This document shows positions 46,589 to 57,115 of a stretch of DNA of 64,000 nucleotides, in pieces (the stretch's first letter is position 1; each line of letters opens with the position of its first letter). The notes below the pieces were generated by a model. That model was not told the origin of the DNA and did not search any database. It saw only the letters and a program-made list of their open reading frames with translations. Made by a program: the position numbers and the translations under genes. The stretch covers positions 4,340,001 through 4,404,000 of the forward strand of contig JBBMOL010000057.1 of assembly GCA_037954665.1 (NCBI GenBank), given 5' to 3'. The DNA is from Laguncularia racemosa (Eukaryota; Streptophyta; Magnoliopsida; Myrtales; Combretaceae).

Positions 46589-47212
46589 CTAGACTGAATG
46601 AAAACTCCCAGGAGGATCCCCACCGGCATCCCGGTGACGGTCCTCGGTAGCTGTCTCGGGTTCCGACACTTCCGCCGCGGGTTGAATGCAAGAAGAACGA
46701 CATGTTGGACAAGACGAATGAGAGAACAACCACTTCTCAATGCAGGGGACGTGAAAACCATGTTGACAAGTTTCCAACACTCTTATTTCCTCCTCCGCGA
46801 CGAATTCCGTCAAGCAAATAGCACATTCGGGTTCAGCTCCTGCCAGCTTCATTCCAGGTACAAATACCCGCACTGGAGCCGCAGCCAGCGGGGCTGGAAC
46901 CTCTTCGGATGCCGGCTTCGGGTGTTGGAGTTGTGATTGAGGTGGCGTGGAAGGGAGAGTGGTTCCGTTGTTGCTTAGGAAGCAGCGGATTGCCCCGTGG
47001 AGGACAAGAGCACAAATGAGGGCACATAAGAGTATGATGATTATAGTGGCCGCATAGGCGTGGAAGTCCGCGGAGGGGGCGGAGCTGGTGGTCTGCCACT
47101 TGCATCCATGGGGTTCGCAGTCAGAGGCCGAAGGGGGAACGAGATGGATTATGTTATGGGGTATAAACGATAGTGTTGCTAATGGAATTCGATGTTGCTG
47201 GAGTGGTCTCAT
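46589..47212 (-). CDS. RING-H2 finger protein, ATL type (probable membrane E3 ubiquitin ligase)
   Basis: An intact intronless frame of 207 residues. A hydrophobic segment at about 55-78 (ATIIIILLCALICALVLHG) is a single membrane anchor after an N-terminal region with two cysteines. The RING-H2 finger spans 130-171, with ligands C130, C133, C149, H151, H154, C157, C168 and C171 and Trp161 between C157 and C168. ATL proteins typically have an N-terminal membrane helix followed by a RING-H2 and usually no introns; they pass ubiquitin from an E2 to targets, often in stress responses. The classic GLD motif between helix and RING is not obvious. Length suits the short ATL members (about 170-220 residues). 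The first ATG is used. A TATA box lies about 270 bases upstream and a CT-rich leader near 47360. It is the only intact cellular-type gene in the window; substrate unknown. Confidence 0.9.
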   Translation of the reverse strand: MRPLQQHRIPLATLSFIPHNIIHLVPPSASDCEPHGCKWQTTSSAPSADFHAYAATIIIILLCALICALVLHGAIRCFLSNNGTTLPSTPPQSQLQHPKPASEEVPAPLAAAPVRVFVPGMKLAGAEPECAICLTEFVAEEEIRVLETCQHGFHVPCIEKWLFSHSSCPTCRSSCIQPAAEVSEPETATEDRHRDAGGDPPGSFHSV

Positions 47213-47484
47213 TTGTCGGTCTTCTGGGGTGGGTGCGTGTTTGGATGCCCAGCTCTTATGTGTTGCGAGAATGGGAAGCTATGAATGGAGGTTATGACAA
47301 TGGGAAAATGGGTTGATTGTTGAAATTGAAGTAGAGGCTAGAGCCTTGATTGACTTGAGAGACAGAGAGAGAGAGAGAGTGTAATTATGGGTGTTACATA
47401 ATAAGAACAAGAAAGGTATGCGTTTGTGCGCATTCTGGACCACCGCTACTCCTACTACACTCATAGGTGTGACGTTGTTTCGGG

Positions 47485-47494
47485 CTATTTTATA
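47485..47494 (-). promoter_or_regulatory. Probable TATA box of the RING-H2 gene
   Basis: TATAAAATAG on the minus strand lies about 270 bases upstream of the ATG. A start about 30 bases further gives a leader of about 240 bases that includes the pyrimidine run CTCTCTCTCTCTGTCTCTC (47361-47381). Confidence 0.5.
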
Positions 47495-47579
47495 TTTGTA
47501 TTCAAGTGTAGCTCAACTGATTATTTGTAATTTAACCTTACAACCTCAGTTATTTTTGATTCGAGATGAATCTAAATGA

Positions 47580-50500
47580 AGTACTACCATTACTATCTTT
47601 CAAGGTGCTTGTCCATTTATTAAATCTAAGAGGGTCTTCTCTTGAAATGGAATGAATTTCCTAACAATGAGACAATATTTAAAAAAATAAAATAAAATTA
47701 TATGATTTGTAAACTACAAGGTTTTTTTCTTAGGAAAAAGTATTTAGAACTTTTTTTTTTTAAGGATGTCTTCTTAGTTTCTATCTAAACATATTTCAAG
47801 TTTAAATTGAATTGTATTTTATTTAGATAAATGTGATTCCATATGAATATTTTAAATAGCATGCTGCTGTAATAAAAACAACTTAAAAAAAAAAAAAGGA
47901 GTTTAGAGCTAAGTTTTACCCTTTTATAGGATCTAACCCTCAATTGCATAATTTTTGGGACTTCCTATATATCTTTATTCCATTAACTTATATGAATTGG
48001 AATTGGGGTTTGCTAACCAACAGTTCCTAAACCCGGAAACACGTAATTTCTTTGTTTCTCACAGCACCAAACTTCCTTTTCAAGATACTTCATTTTGCCC
48101 CCTTTTTTTTTTTTTTTAAAAAAAAAAAACACAAAGAGAAGAAGAAGTACAATTATCTCCATATGTAAGAAAAGCACAATAATAATAATAATCGGAATCT
48201 GTTTTCTATATTCAGATGGTCTAAATATAGCCTGTAGTCGTACAGTACACCTGCTTATTATAGTAAGTTTGTTAAACCTCTTGCTTTAAATTGCTGCCGC
48301 GTTACAATCTGTGTGCTGGAGCTCCTGAAACCCCTCTATGTCAACATTCAGCTTCCCCCCCAACTTAGTCTGCTTTTAGATTTCTATCATTTTGCTTTCC
48401 TTGTCTTTTTCTAACTTTTTATTTGCTCCATGTTACATGATGATTGATAAAAGAAAATGATAATGGATATAGATTTTAATACACTTATTAATAAGTTAAA
48501 TAAAAAGAATTTTATATAATTTTTTTATAAAATATATGATTAATTTTATAAAGTTAGATAAACTTTTTTTATTTTGAATGCATGCCCGCCTTACCTGTCA
48601 ATAATCCTATAACAAATTAAAATTAAAGGATGTCATTATTTATGAAGGATGATGCAAAACCCATGTGAGGTTGAGGTTTATGAAGGGGAGTAAAGCCGTA
48701 ACTATCAGAATTAAAAGGAGAGACATTTCCGATGAGCGTATTGGACAGAAGAGAGACCCAATTGGGTTTTGCCAGGAAAAGCGTGCCGATGATGAGGCGA
48801 ATCAACAATCAAGCAGCTTTCGAGATGCAACGCGTAAGGTAACGGATGACTACTCTTGTCTTGTCCTAGAGGGCTGATAGAATATCGTCCTCATCCGAGA
48901 AAGAGCTCTACTTAGCATGTGGCTTATCAACGTTTTCGTTTATTTATAATTCCTTTTATTTTTTATTTTTAACATCGGGTAATACGTATATATGTTAATA
49001 TATAATATGGAAGTTTTCAGAAAAGCCGATATTAACGAGGACAATGGATAGCATTTACAGCCTATCCTACAATATAAATAGAACTTTAAGTACTCACTCC
49101 AGTTCACTCCATTATAACCACTGTGTTATGAATAAAAAACATAGGAGTACTGCCTTAAGATTACAACACACTCTAGATTAGGTATTGAGACCCATCCTTT
49201 TACGATTCCCATTGCAATTTTTTAAACAACAGTATAATCAAAACCTAAACTAAGCACAGCTTAGAAATTTGCACATATATGAAAAAAACCTAATCTTAAT
49301 TCATACCTCAGATTAACATTAAATTTTTATTTTTACAATCAACAATCCAACAAATAATTTCATAGCCAAACAATCTATAGGTAAATGTCACGAGGCATAT
49401 ATCAATTTTGCAACAATATTAAATGGGAGAAAAAATTAGTAGATTACTAACCCAATCTAAAATTGGACAGAAGAAGCTCTAGGTTCAATTAGTTTGTGAA
49501 AGATTGTAAAATTCAATTCAATTATTAGAACACTTTGGTTAGGAAGAATTGGAGTTAAGGACATCTATTTTAAGCAAAGGCATCTAAAATGATAATTTCA
49601 CAAATTTCTAGTCTTTGAAATTGTAGAAAAAGATTTTATAGGAAGTTAGTTAAGACCTTAGACATCACATTAGGTGAACCACAACTGAAGAAACAAATAA
49701 AGAAAATGAAAAAATTTGAGCTAAAAGGAGCTCTCATTATTATTCGGTTGGTCAATCGACCATTTGACTAACGATGAATCATTTGACCACCCATAGTGGT
49801 ACTTCACTCGTAGCCCTTTGCAACACTTCCACTCGATCTTTAGAGCTCCATTCGTGTATCACTTTTTCAAGGCCAACAATATTCATTTTTTTAGAGTTTG
49901 CTCTTGACATTAAACCATAGACAACTGACTTTAAATGTTGGAATCAACCAAAACATATTTAAAAATAAATTAGCAAGTTTTATTTTAATCAATTAAACAT
50001 TCTTTTTGCGACGTGAATTTTATAGGAGTTCTTGAAAGGGAACACAAAAGGTTAATTATTAGCTAAGGGAGTCATAGGTAACAACTAGCTTTAACCAGTT
50101 CGATTGCTTATACATGTCGGTTTATTTAAATAAAATTAACTATTATTTGGTGCTAAAATAATTGTTATGTGTTGTTTGTGCATGATGTTAAAGGTAATCA
50201 TTACACATAAATGAATTATAGACTATGTGTTCCTTAGCTTATTGTGGTATGAAAACTTGAAATGAAATAGCTTGCAATTAGGTAACAATACCACCTTAAT
50301 TTGCATATGACTTTTTTCTAATATCATCCTTTTGGTTGGTTTTTTGGAGTAGCTTAATCAGGATTGGATCTTTGCCACAACTATATGATTTCAAGTCATC
50401 TATGCCTAACTAATTGATCTAGGATATGGAATTTCACTAGTTAGGGATGAGGGATCTCATCCAAACTCATTGCTACCACCTATGAGTGTTTTAAGTCATA

Positions 50501-50770
50501 TCCAATGACTAGCTTGATGATGACTGATGAATAAGTTATATTTTATTGGTATTAAAGTATGAAGGTTCATAGATGTAAAGAGTAATGATACCGATTTACA
50601 AGGAAAAATGTGACACTTAAACATGGTGTTTTCAAAATTTTGAATTGTATCTAGTAATCTATTAACTTGAATTTTCTTGAATATATATTTTTGAACCTAA
50701 TTCCTTGGTTAGGGAGTATATATGATTTGTATCAACATATGTAATAATCTTGTACCCATATACCCCTAAG
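47580..50770. other. AT-rich intergenic DNA
   Basis: No supported gene. A frame at 48665-48877 (71 codons, GC higher than its surroundings, MRLRFMKGSKAVTIRIKRRD...) is not recognised and has no obvious splice context; it could be an exon relic. A-runs near 48115-48130 and a TAA repeat at 48179-48192 are low-complexity. Confidence 0.4.
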
Positions 50771-50775
50771 AACTC

Positions 50776-51368
50776 TGATGCAGCGAGGAAAGCGTAAACA
50801 CACGAGACCAATTCTAGGATTGGAACTCACGAATAAACAAAGAGTAATATGAGTTTATTCCTTGATAAGTCTCAATTGCGCAAAATCGAGAATGCAGAGA
50901 AACTCTTCTCTAAAAGTGTATATCGAATAATGAATAATAATCTCACCCTAAAATGACATAGTAACTATATATACTCCCTAGGAAAATACGTAAAAAAGGA
51001 AATATATATGTACACGTGGAAATAAATATAAGTATACATATCCGTCATTTGTCATGTACACGGCCGTGCATGGAGGCCGTGTAGGCTTCTGGAAACATTT
51101 CGGACATAACACATGGTCGTGTCCCCTGGCCGTGCATGAAGATTGTGTATGTTTCTGGGAGAGATCCTGACAGAACACACGACCGTGCCTCCTGGCCGTG
51201 TAAGAGGCCGTGTATGTTTCTGGGAATCATCCTGGTATATTACACGGCCGTGCCTTCTGGCCGTGCATGCAACCGTGTGTGTTTTTGGAAACTCCTTAAC
51301 ATCATACACAACCGTGTTTGTAATAGGCACGCTCGTATCAACCCGTGTCAGCTACAATGTCCTCATCA
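50776..51368 (-). repeat. 3' LTR of the chromovirus-like element
   Basis: The 593-bp LTR has a TATATATAG box at 50965-50973 and the 64-bp array at 51057-51348 in U3. The end of the integrase frame lies inside its first 31 bases. Confidence 0.92.
51057..51348 (+). repeat. 64-bp tandem array in U3 of the gypsy 3' LTR
   Basis: Four to five units begin ACACGGCCGTGCC (or a one-base variant), continue TCTGGCCGTG, then CCGTGTATGTTTCTGG, and end in a variable tail of about 18 bases. The third and fourth units are 64-65 bp. The layout is the same as in the copia LTR at 17621-17860, in the same orientation relative to the LTR and also upstream of the TATA box. Confidence 0.88.
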
Positions 51369-52522
51369 TTCTTTCCTACTAATGAAGAACTTGACCTCGA
51401 GTTCTCTTCTGGATATAGGGGCTCGTCATCCACGTAGAATGGGGATAAGTCAGCTATATTGAAGGTTTTTGAGATTTTCATTCTTTCTGGGAGCCCAACC
51501 ACATAGGCATTGTCATTGATCTTGGCGACAATCTTGTAGGGGCCATACTTCTTTAGTTGCCACTTGCTATACGTGCCCAGGGAAAAGCGTTCCTTCCTTA
51601 AGAACACCATCACTTGATCTCCCACCTCGAACATTTTCTTCCTCCGATGCTTGTCTGCGGCTTTCTTATACTGCTCATTAACCCTCTCAATTCTCTCTTT
51701 CACGTCAGATGCCACTGTGTGGTATTGTTTCGCCAGGTGTTTAGCAGCAACATTAGTTTCAACATCCTTGGGCAAAGAAGTTAAATCTAAGGCGTGAGAC
51801 GGCGCTTTGGTATAGACCACCGAAAAAGGCGATTTCCCAGTAGTTCTATGGATGGAACTATTGTAAGCGAACTCGGCTTGAGAAAGTGCTAAATCCCATT
51901 GTTTTGGCTTCTCTTCATAGATGCTTCGTATCAGATTTCCAAGGGTCCTGTTCGTCACCTCCGTCTGCCTATCGGTTTGAGGGTGGGCTGTGCTGCTAAA
52001 ATTGAGGGAAAAATTAAACATGTACCATAGCGTCCTCCAGAAGTGGCTAAGAAACCGGGTATCTCTATAAGAAGTAATTGACTTGGGAACCCCGTACAAC
52101 CTGACCACCTCCTTAAAGAATAACTTGGCAACGCTCTGTGCATCAGCCGTCTTCCTGCAAGGGATGAAGTGAGCCATCTTGGAGAACCTGTCTACAACCA
52201 CAAAAACAGTGTCAGTACCTCGTTGGGTACGAGGGAAACCTAACACGAAGTCCATAGATAGATCATCCCAGATATTCTCAGGTATTGGTAGTGGAGTGTA
52301 CAACTCAATATTATGAAAATGTCCTTTAGATGTCTGATAGATATAGCACATTTGCACGATTCTCCCTACATCTCTTCTCAGTTGAGGCCAATGATATCTT
52401 GCAGCCACTGCCGCTAGTGTCTTGTCACGCCCTAGATGTCCGACTAATCCCCCTCCATGTAGGTCCTTAACAAATTTCTCCCTCAAGGATGATTCGGGAA
52501 TACAGAGTTGGTTACCCTTCAT
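51338..52522 (-). pseudogene. Integrase segment of the chromovirus-like element, still open
   Basis: An open frame of 394 residues, cut off from the rest of pol by upstream stops. The zinc region has H22, H29 and C59, but the last Cys is Tyr62 (CYIYQ). The catalytic triad D91, D154 and E188 (D-x33-E) is intact, with MDFVLGFPRTQ and TAHPQTDRQTEV. A C-terminal region with FNIADLSPFYVDDEPLYP ends NSRSSSSLVGKNDEDIVADTG, and the last ten codons lie within the 3' LTR. Integrase joins element DNA to the chromosome. A classic chromodomain is not seen; CRM elements carry instead a short targeting tail at this place. Confidence 0.88.
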
Positions 52523-52561
52523 TAAGTAACCCTCCAGGATGTAGTAACTGTCATTGGGTTC

Positions 52562-54450
52562 CTAATTGGTACATTTCCTCCATATCGTTCCGAAATCCGT
52601 GTCTTCTCCATACAGTTCCTTCAACTGCTCAAAGCCTACCACCTCAGCCCTCATGGTGACCAACAAATCCGCCCTTCTACTTAATGCATCTGCCACCTTA
52701 TTTTGGACCCCGGATTTGTGCATCAGGCGAAATGGAAACTTTTGCAGAAATTGTATCCATCTGGCGTGCATATCTTTGCAGATGCGGGTCTAATTACTCA
52801 GGTGTTTCAGGGCGACACAATCCGAGTATAGGATAAAATCTTTTCCAACCAAGTAGTGCTCCCACATCCTCAGAGCTTTGACCACATAATAGAACTCTTT
52901 ATCGTAAGTGGACCAGTTTCTCCTGGCTTCACAGAGCTTCTCACTATGGAAAGCCATGGGTCTCTTCTCCTGAGATAACATTGCGCCAATGCCCACGCCA
53001 CTGGCATCATAGTTGACTTCAAATAGTTTGTCGAAGTCTGGTAAGGCCAACACCAGCGCACTACATAATCTCTCTTTGAGCACAGCAAACCCAGACTCAG
53101 CTTCCCCATCCCAACGAAACTTCCCTTTCTTTAGGCACTCAGTCAATGGGGCAGCAACCGTATTAAAATGCCGTATGAAGTGTCTATAAAATCCTGCTAA
53201 CTCCAGAAAGCTTCTCAACTCGGTGATTGTTTTGGGAGTGGGCCAACCTCTAATGGCCCTAACTTTGTCCTCATCCACCGTTATACCCTCATCGCTTACT
53301 ACGAAACCCAAGAACAACAGTTTTTGTGACATGAATATACACTTCTTGAGAGTGGCGTAGAGCTTATTCTCTTTCAGCACAGTCAATACGCTCTTTAAGT
53401 GCACTAGATGCTCATCCTTAGTCTTGCTATATATCAAGATATCATAAAGTATACTACAACAAAATGACCTATGAATGGTTTAAGTACCTGATTCATCACG
53501 CGCATGAAGGTACTAGGTGCGTTGCTGAGGCCGAATGGCATAACCAACCATTCGTACAACCCTTCCTTTGTCTTGATGGCGGTCTTCCATTCATCCCCCG
53601 GTCTGACCCGAATCTAATGATACCCACTTTTAAGATCCACTTTCGAGAAGATTACCGCTCCACTCAGCTTGTCCAACATGTCTTCAATGCGAGGACTTGG
53701 AAATTTATACCCAATTGTGATCTTGTTGATTGCACGACTGTCCACACACATCCTCCAACTCCCATCCTTCTTGGGTGTCTACAGCACTGGAATAGCACAT
53801 GGACTCATGCTATCCCTGATGAATCCTTTATCTAGTAATTCCTGGACCTTCTCCTATAGGACCTCCATCTCTTTGGGGTTCATCCAATAGTGAGGGAGGT
53901 TAAGAAGGCTAGCCCTAGGCACCAAGTCAATGTGGTGTTGGATGTTTCGCAATAGAGGCAACCCTTCTGGTAAGTCTTCCGGCACTACCTCTTTAAACTC
54001 TTCTAATACCCCCTTTACTTCCTCCGGAGCCTCTACACTATCCACGTTCTCTCCCACATTCTTCAACACAAGAGCCTGCATCAATCGAGATTCTTTAATT
54101 TCCTCGGTCACTTCCTTTTTTGATTGAGTGATCATCAGAAAAGATTTTCCTTCCGCCCTCTGAGTCTTAGGTCGCTTATCCGTCAATGGCAGCAATGTAT
54201 ATTTCACGCCCCCTTTCTCTAATCTATACTTGTTTTCTTTCCCGGCATGTTGGGCATCTACGTCAAACTGCCAAGGCCGTCCGAATAGCAAGTGACAGGC
54301 GTCCATATCGACAATGTCGCAGTAGACTTCGTCCCGATACTTGCCTATCAAAAATGGAACCCGACACCTCTCCTTCACCTCGATTTTGCTCCGCTACCTT
54401 AATCCATCCTATGGTGTAAGGGTTCGGATGCTTCTCTATCTGTAGTTGGA
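52562..54450 (-). pseudogene. Reverse transcriptase and RNase H of the chromovirus-like element
   Basis: RT reads from EKVQELLDKGFIRDSMSPCA through PKKDGSWRMCVDSRAINKI, KFPSPRIEDMLDKL and MPFGLSNAPSTFMRVMNQVL. At the catalytic box a base is missing: VVYF should continue into DDILIYSK, but the frame shifts near 53440. TAG stops lie before EKVQ, TPKK and IRVRPG. RNase H follows at 52790-53437 (FEVNYDASGVGIGAMLSQ, EKRPMAFHSEKL), ending at a TAG near 52794. The tether region with SGVQNKVADALSRR lies at 52562-52771. Confidence 0.88.
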
Positions 54451-54451
54451 G

Positions 54452-55952
54452 TCATTTCACAACCTCTCTTTTGATGATGTTCTCACAGCTCCCACTGTTA
54501 ACAATCAAGTCGAACACTTTCCCACCGATTGTGCACCTAGTGTGAAACAGCTGGTGTCGTTGTGAACTACTCTCTTGTTTCGGTGCTAGTATCATCCTTC
54601 TGATCACATAGTTCGGTTCCACTGCATCATCAGCCTCATCATAGTATTCATCCTCACCATCCGGTTTACAGCACACTTCCTCCTCTTCCTCCCTTTCGAC
54701 AATGTTTATAATTCGTCGATTCGGGCATTCGTTGGATCGGTGCCCTGGTTGATTACACCTATAGCACTTTCCCAAAATCGGTTTAGCATACGGATTATTT
54801 TATCTTGGGGTCTCTTTGCTCTCAAGAGGTTCCTTTCCCTCAGCCTTGTCTTCTTTTTTCTCCATACTTCCAGCTGGTTTCTCTACTATTCCTCTAGCCT
54901 TTTCACTAACCACCCTGCTGCTACTGTCGAGACTATCATAAGCATAATTTCTCTTGCTTCCACCTAGCTTTGCACTCTGTTCTTGAATCATCATCTCAGC
55001 TCTAAGGGCTAAATTCTTTACTTCAATTGACGGTTCTGAACACCGTCACCCCTATTTTATTCCTAATATGGGGCTTCAATCCGTCTACAAATCGTGCTAC
55101 CTACTGACCCTCGGTCTCCCTCAGATCATTCCTTTCCGCCAGCCTCATAAACTCGACGGTGTATTCATGCACCGTCCTCTACCCCTGACGGCATCGTTGA
55201 TACTGCTGGAAAAGAATGTGCTCATAGTCGGGTGGTAGAAAATCCCTCTGCAACAGATTCTTCATGCGGTACCATGTCCTTATAGGTTGCTTCCGCTCTC
55301 TTTACCTCCGGTTCTGCAAACGATCCCACCATGCAGAAGCCCCTCCTTTCAGCTTACAAGTAACCAACCTTACTCTCCTATCCTCAGGTACCTCCATATA
55401 GTCGAAAAACCTATCGACTTCTACAAGCCAGTCCAAGAAATCTTCTATATTGAGATTACCATTAAAGGGTGGAATATCTACCTTAAGACGGAAGTCACTG
55501 CCATCGGTATGATCGAAGCCCTGGTGGTTTCGTTGATATCCGCCACCATATTCCTGGTCAATTCGGTCATCGACCCTGCGGTACCTGCCACCTCCAACGC
55601 CGCTCCTTCTTGGTGGTTGTCCCCTCCTCTACAGAAAGTCACATTCCTCCTCAGAGGAACTTTCATCTAGCTTTCGGTTCCACAGATTTGCGGCAGCAGG
55701 TTCAATGATAGGACCGCCACGAGCAATTGCTACTCTTGGTCGATGCCTAACAACACCCCTGTTTCCGTTGTAGCCCATCACCATGGCGTCGAAACGTGCA
55801 ACCAAGTCTTCTAAATGCTGCTATACGCACCTAAGTCTCTGTTCCATGGCTTCGACCACCGTCCTTGGAGCCTATTGATTGACTCCTTGGACTTCCGCAT
55901 CCCGATCAAGGTCAAGAACGCGACCGCCGTCAACACCATCGTTAGCTAACAT
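54452..55952 (-). pseudogene. Gag and protease start of the chromovirus-like element
   Basis: Reading from ATG at 55952 (MLANDGVDGGRV) through stops, the gag core is clear: DIPPFNGNLNIEDFLDWL, KLKGGASAWWDRLQN, FLPPDYEHILFQQYQRCRQ and a DGLKPHI-like segment. At least seven in-frame stops break it, five of them TAG. A perfect zinc knuckle CYRCNQPGHRSNEC is at 54725-54766, in a frame of 107 residues (54452-54775). The protease motif in that frame reads IVNSGSCENII with Asn93 for the catalytic Asp, a G-to-A change. Gag would form the particle; protease would cleave the polyprotein. Confidence 0.85.
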
Positions 55953-55965
55953 CTCTACAGGAATT

Positions 55966-55983
55966 TGCCTTGCTCTGATACCA
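55966..55983 (-). other. Primer-binding site, initiator tRNA-Met type
   Basis: TGGTATCAGAGCAAGGCA on the minus strand lies two bases after the LTR end and matches the complement of the initiator tRNA-Met 3' end in its first twelve bases. Confidence 0.85.
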
Positions 55984-55985
55984 AC

Positions 55986-56566
55986 CGACGCAGCGAGGAA
56001 AGTGTAAACACACGAGACCAATTCTAGGATTGGAACTCACGAATAAATAAAGAGTAATATGAGTTTATTCCTTGATAAGTCTCAATTGCGCACAATCGAG
56101 AATGTAGAGAAACTCTTCTTTAAAAGTGTATATCGAATAATGAATAATAATCTCACACTAAAATGACCTAGCAACTATATATACTCCCCAGGAAAATATG
56201 TAAAAAAGGAAATATATATGTACACGTGGAAATAAATATAAGTATACACGTCTGTCATCTGTCATGTACACGGCCGTGCATGGAGGCTGTGTAGGCTTCT
56301 GGGAACATTTCGGACATAACACACGGTCGTGTCCCCTGGCCGTGCATGAAGACCGTGCATGTTTCTGGGAGAGATCCTGACAGAACACACGGCCGTGCCT
56401 CCTGGCCGTGTATGTTTCTAGGAATCATCCTAGTATATTACACGGCCGTGCCTTCTGGCCATGCATGCAACCGTGTGTGTTTCTGGAAACTTCCTGATAT
56501 CATATACGACCGTGTTTGTAATAGGCATGCCCGTATTAACCCGTGTTAGCTACAATGTCCTCATCA
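55986..56566 (-). repeat. 5' LTR of the chromovirus-like element
   Basis: The 581-bp LTR is 12 bp shorter than its partner because one TGTAAGAGGCCG segment of the array is missing. The TATA box is at 56175-56183. Its inner end reads CGACG where the partner has TGATG. Confidence 0.92.
56267..56546 (+). repeat. 64-bp tandem array in U3 of the gypsy 5' LTR
   Basis: Partner of the array at 51057-51348. It lacks 12 bp in its third unit and otherwise differs almost only by transitions. Confidence 0.88.
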
Positions 56567-56571
56567 AACTC

Positions 56572-57115
56572 ACTCAATTACGTACATTTATGAGATTAAG
56601 GTAATATTGGCGAACCTTCATGGACAGCCAATTACTCGAACATTAAAATTTTATATCAATCTCATGGGATTCTTATAGGATAGAGCCGGTAGAGCTTTGT
56701 GTAATAAATAACTAGCATGCCTTTAACGAATAAATTTTTCAACACTTTATATAGATGACATAACATTAGTCATCCACTCCTTAAAGAATCCAATGTCGCG
56801 GGTACAAATATACAATTGTCTCGGATCGTTTTACTTGGGAGGATGTCAACCAGCTTAAAGGCACACGCAATTCGAAATTTCAATTCAAACCATTTACATA
56901 ATACCCACCTATGTTAGCCTTTGCGTCCCTTTTTCTATTTAAGTTCTGGGATATGTGTGCATCATGAAAATTTTTAAGGTTAAGTTCATGTTGAGGTATA
57001 ATTTCCCTATTACGTGAAATTAGTTTTTTTAGTTACGATAGGAGCAACTTGGAGAAGGCATTTATTACCTTTGTGTATTATTTGCATTCATCGTATGGTC
57101 GCTGTGTCGACTTAC
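56572..57115. other. Intergenic DNA
   Basis: No supported gene or repeat is seen. If the frame at 57116-57364 is a first exon, this stretch would be its first intron, later interrupted by the gypsy insertion. Confidence 0.4.

Larger units (their letters stand above)
50776..56566 (-). mobile_element. Complete Ty3/gypsy chromovirus-like element (probably CRM-type), inactivated
   Basis: The 5791-bp element is flanked by perfect AACTC (50771-50775 and 56567-56571). LTRs are 593 and 581 bp with TGATG...CATCA ends, the 5' copy having lost the terminal CA to CG. A tRNA-Met primer site, gag, protease, RT, RNase H and integrase follow in the gypsy order on the minus strand. The gag sequence and an integrase tail that runs into the 3' LTR suggest the CRM clade, although that assignment is from memory. 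Many TAG stops and a frame shift in the RT active site make it inactive. The LTRs differ at about 37 of 581 positions by eye. Confidence 0.93.

Noticed and set aside
46598..47297. Antisense frames opposite the RING-H2 gene
   Set aside because: They are shadows of the GC-rich coding strand and have no domain; the minus-strand frame has the complete RING-H2 motif.
48665..48877. 71-codon frame with raised GC
   Set aside because: There is no recognisable domain, promoter or splice context; it could be an exon relic but evidence is too thin to call a gene.
51136..51462. Open frames across the 64-bp arrays (also 10387-10774 and 17671-17913)
   Set aside because: The frames are open because the repeat unit lacks stops; the peptides merely repeat the DNA period and have no family resemblance.
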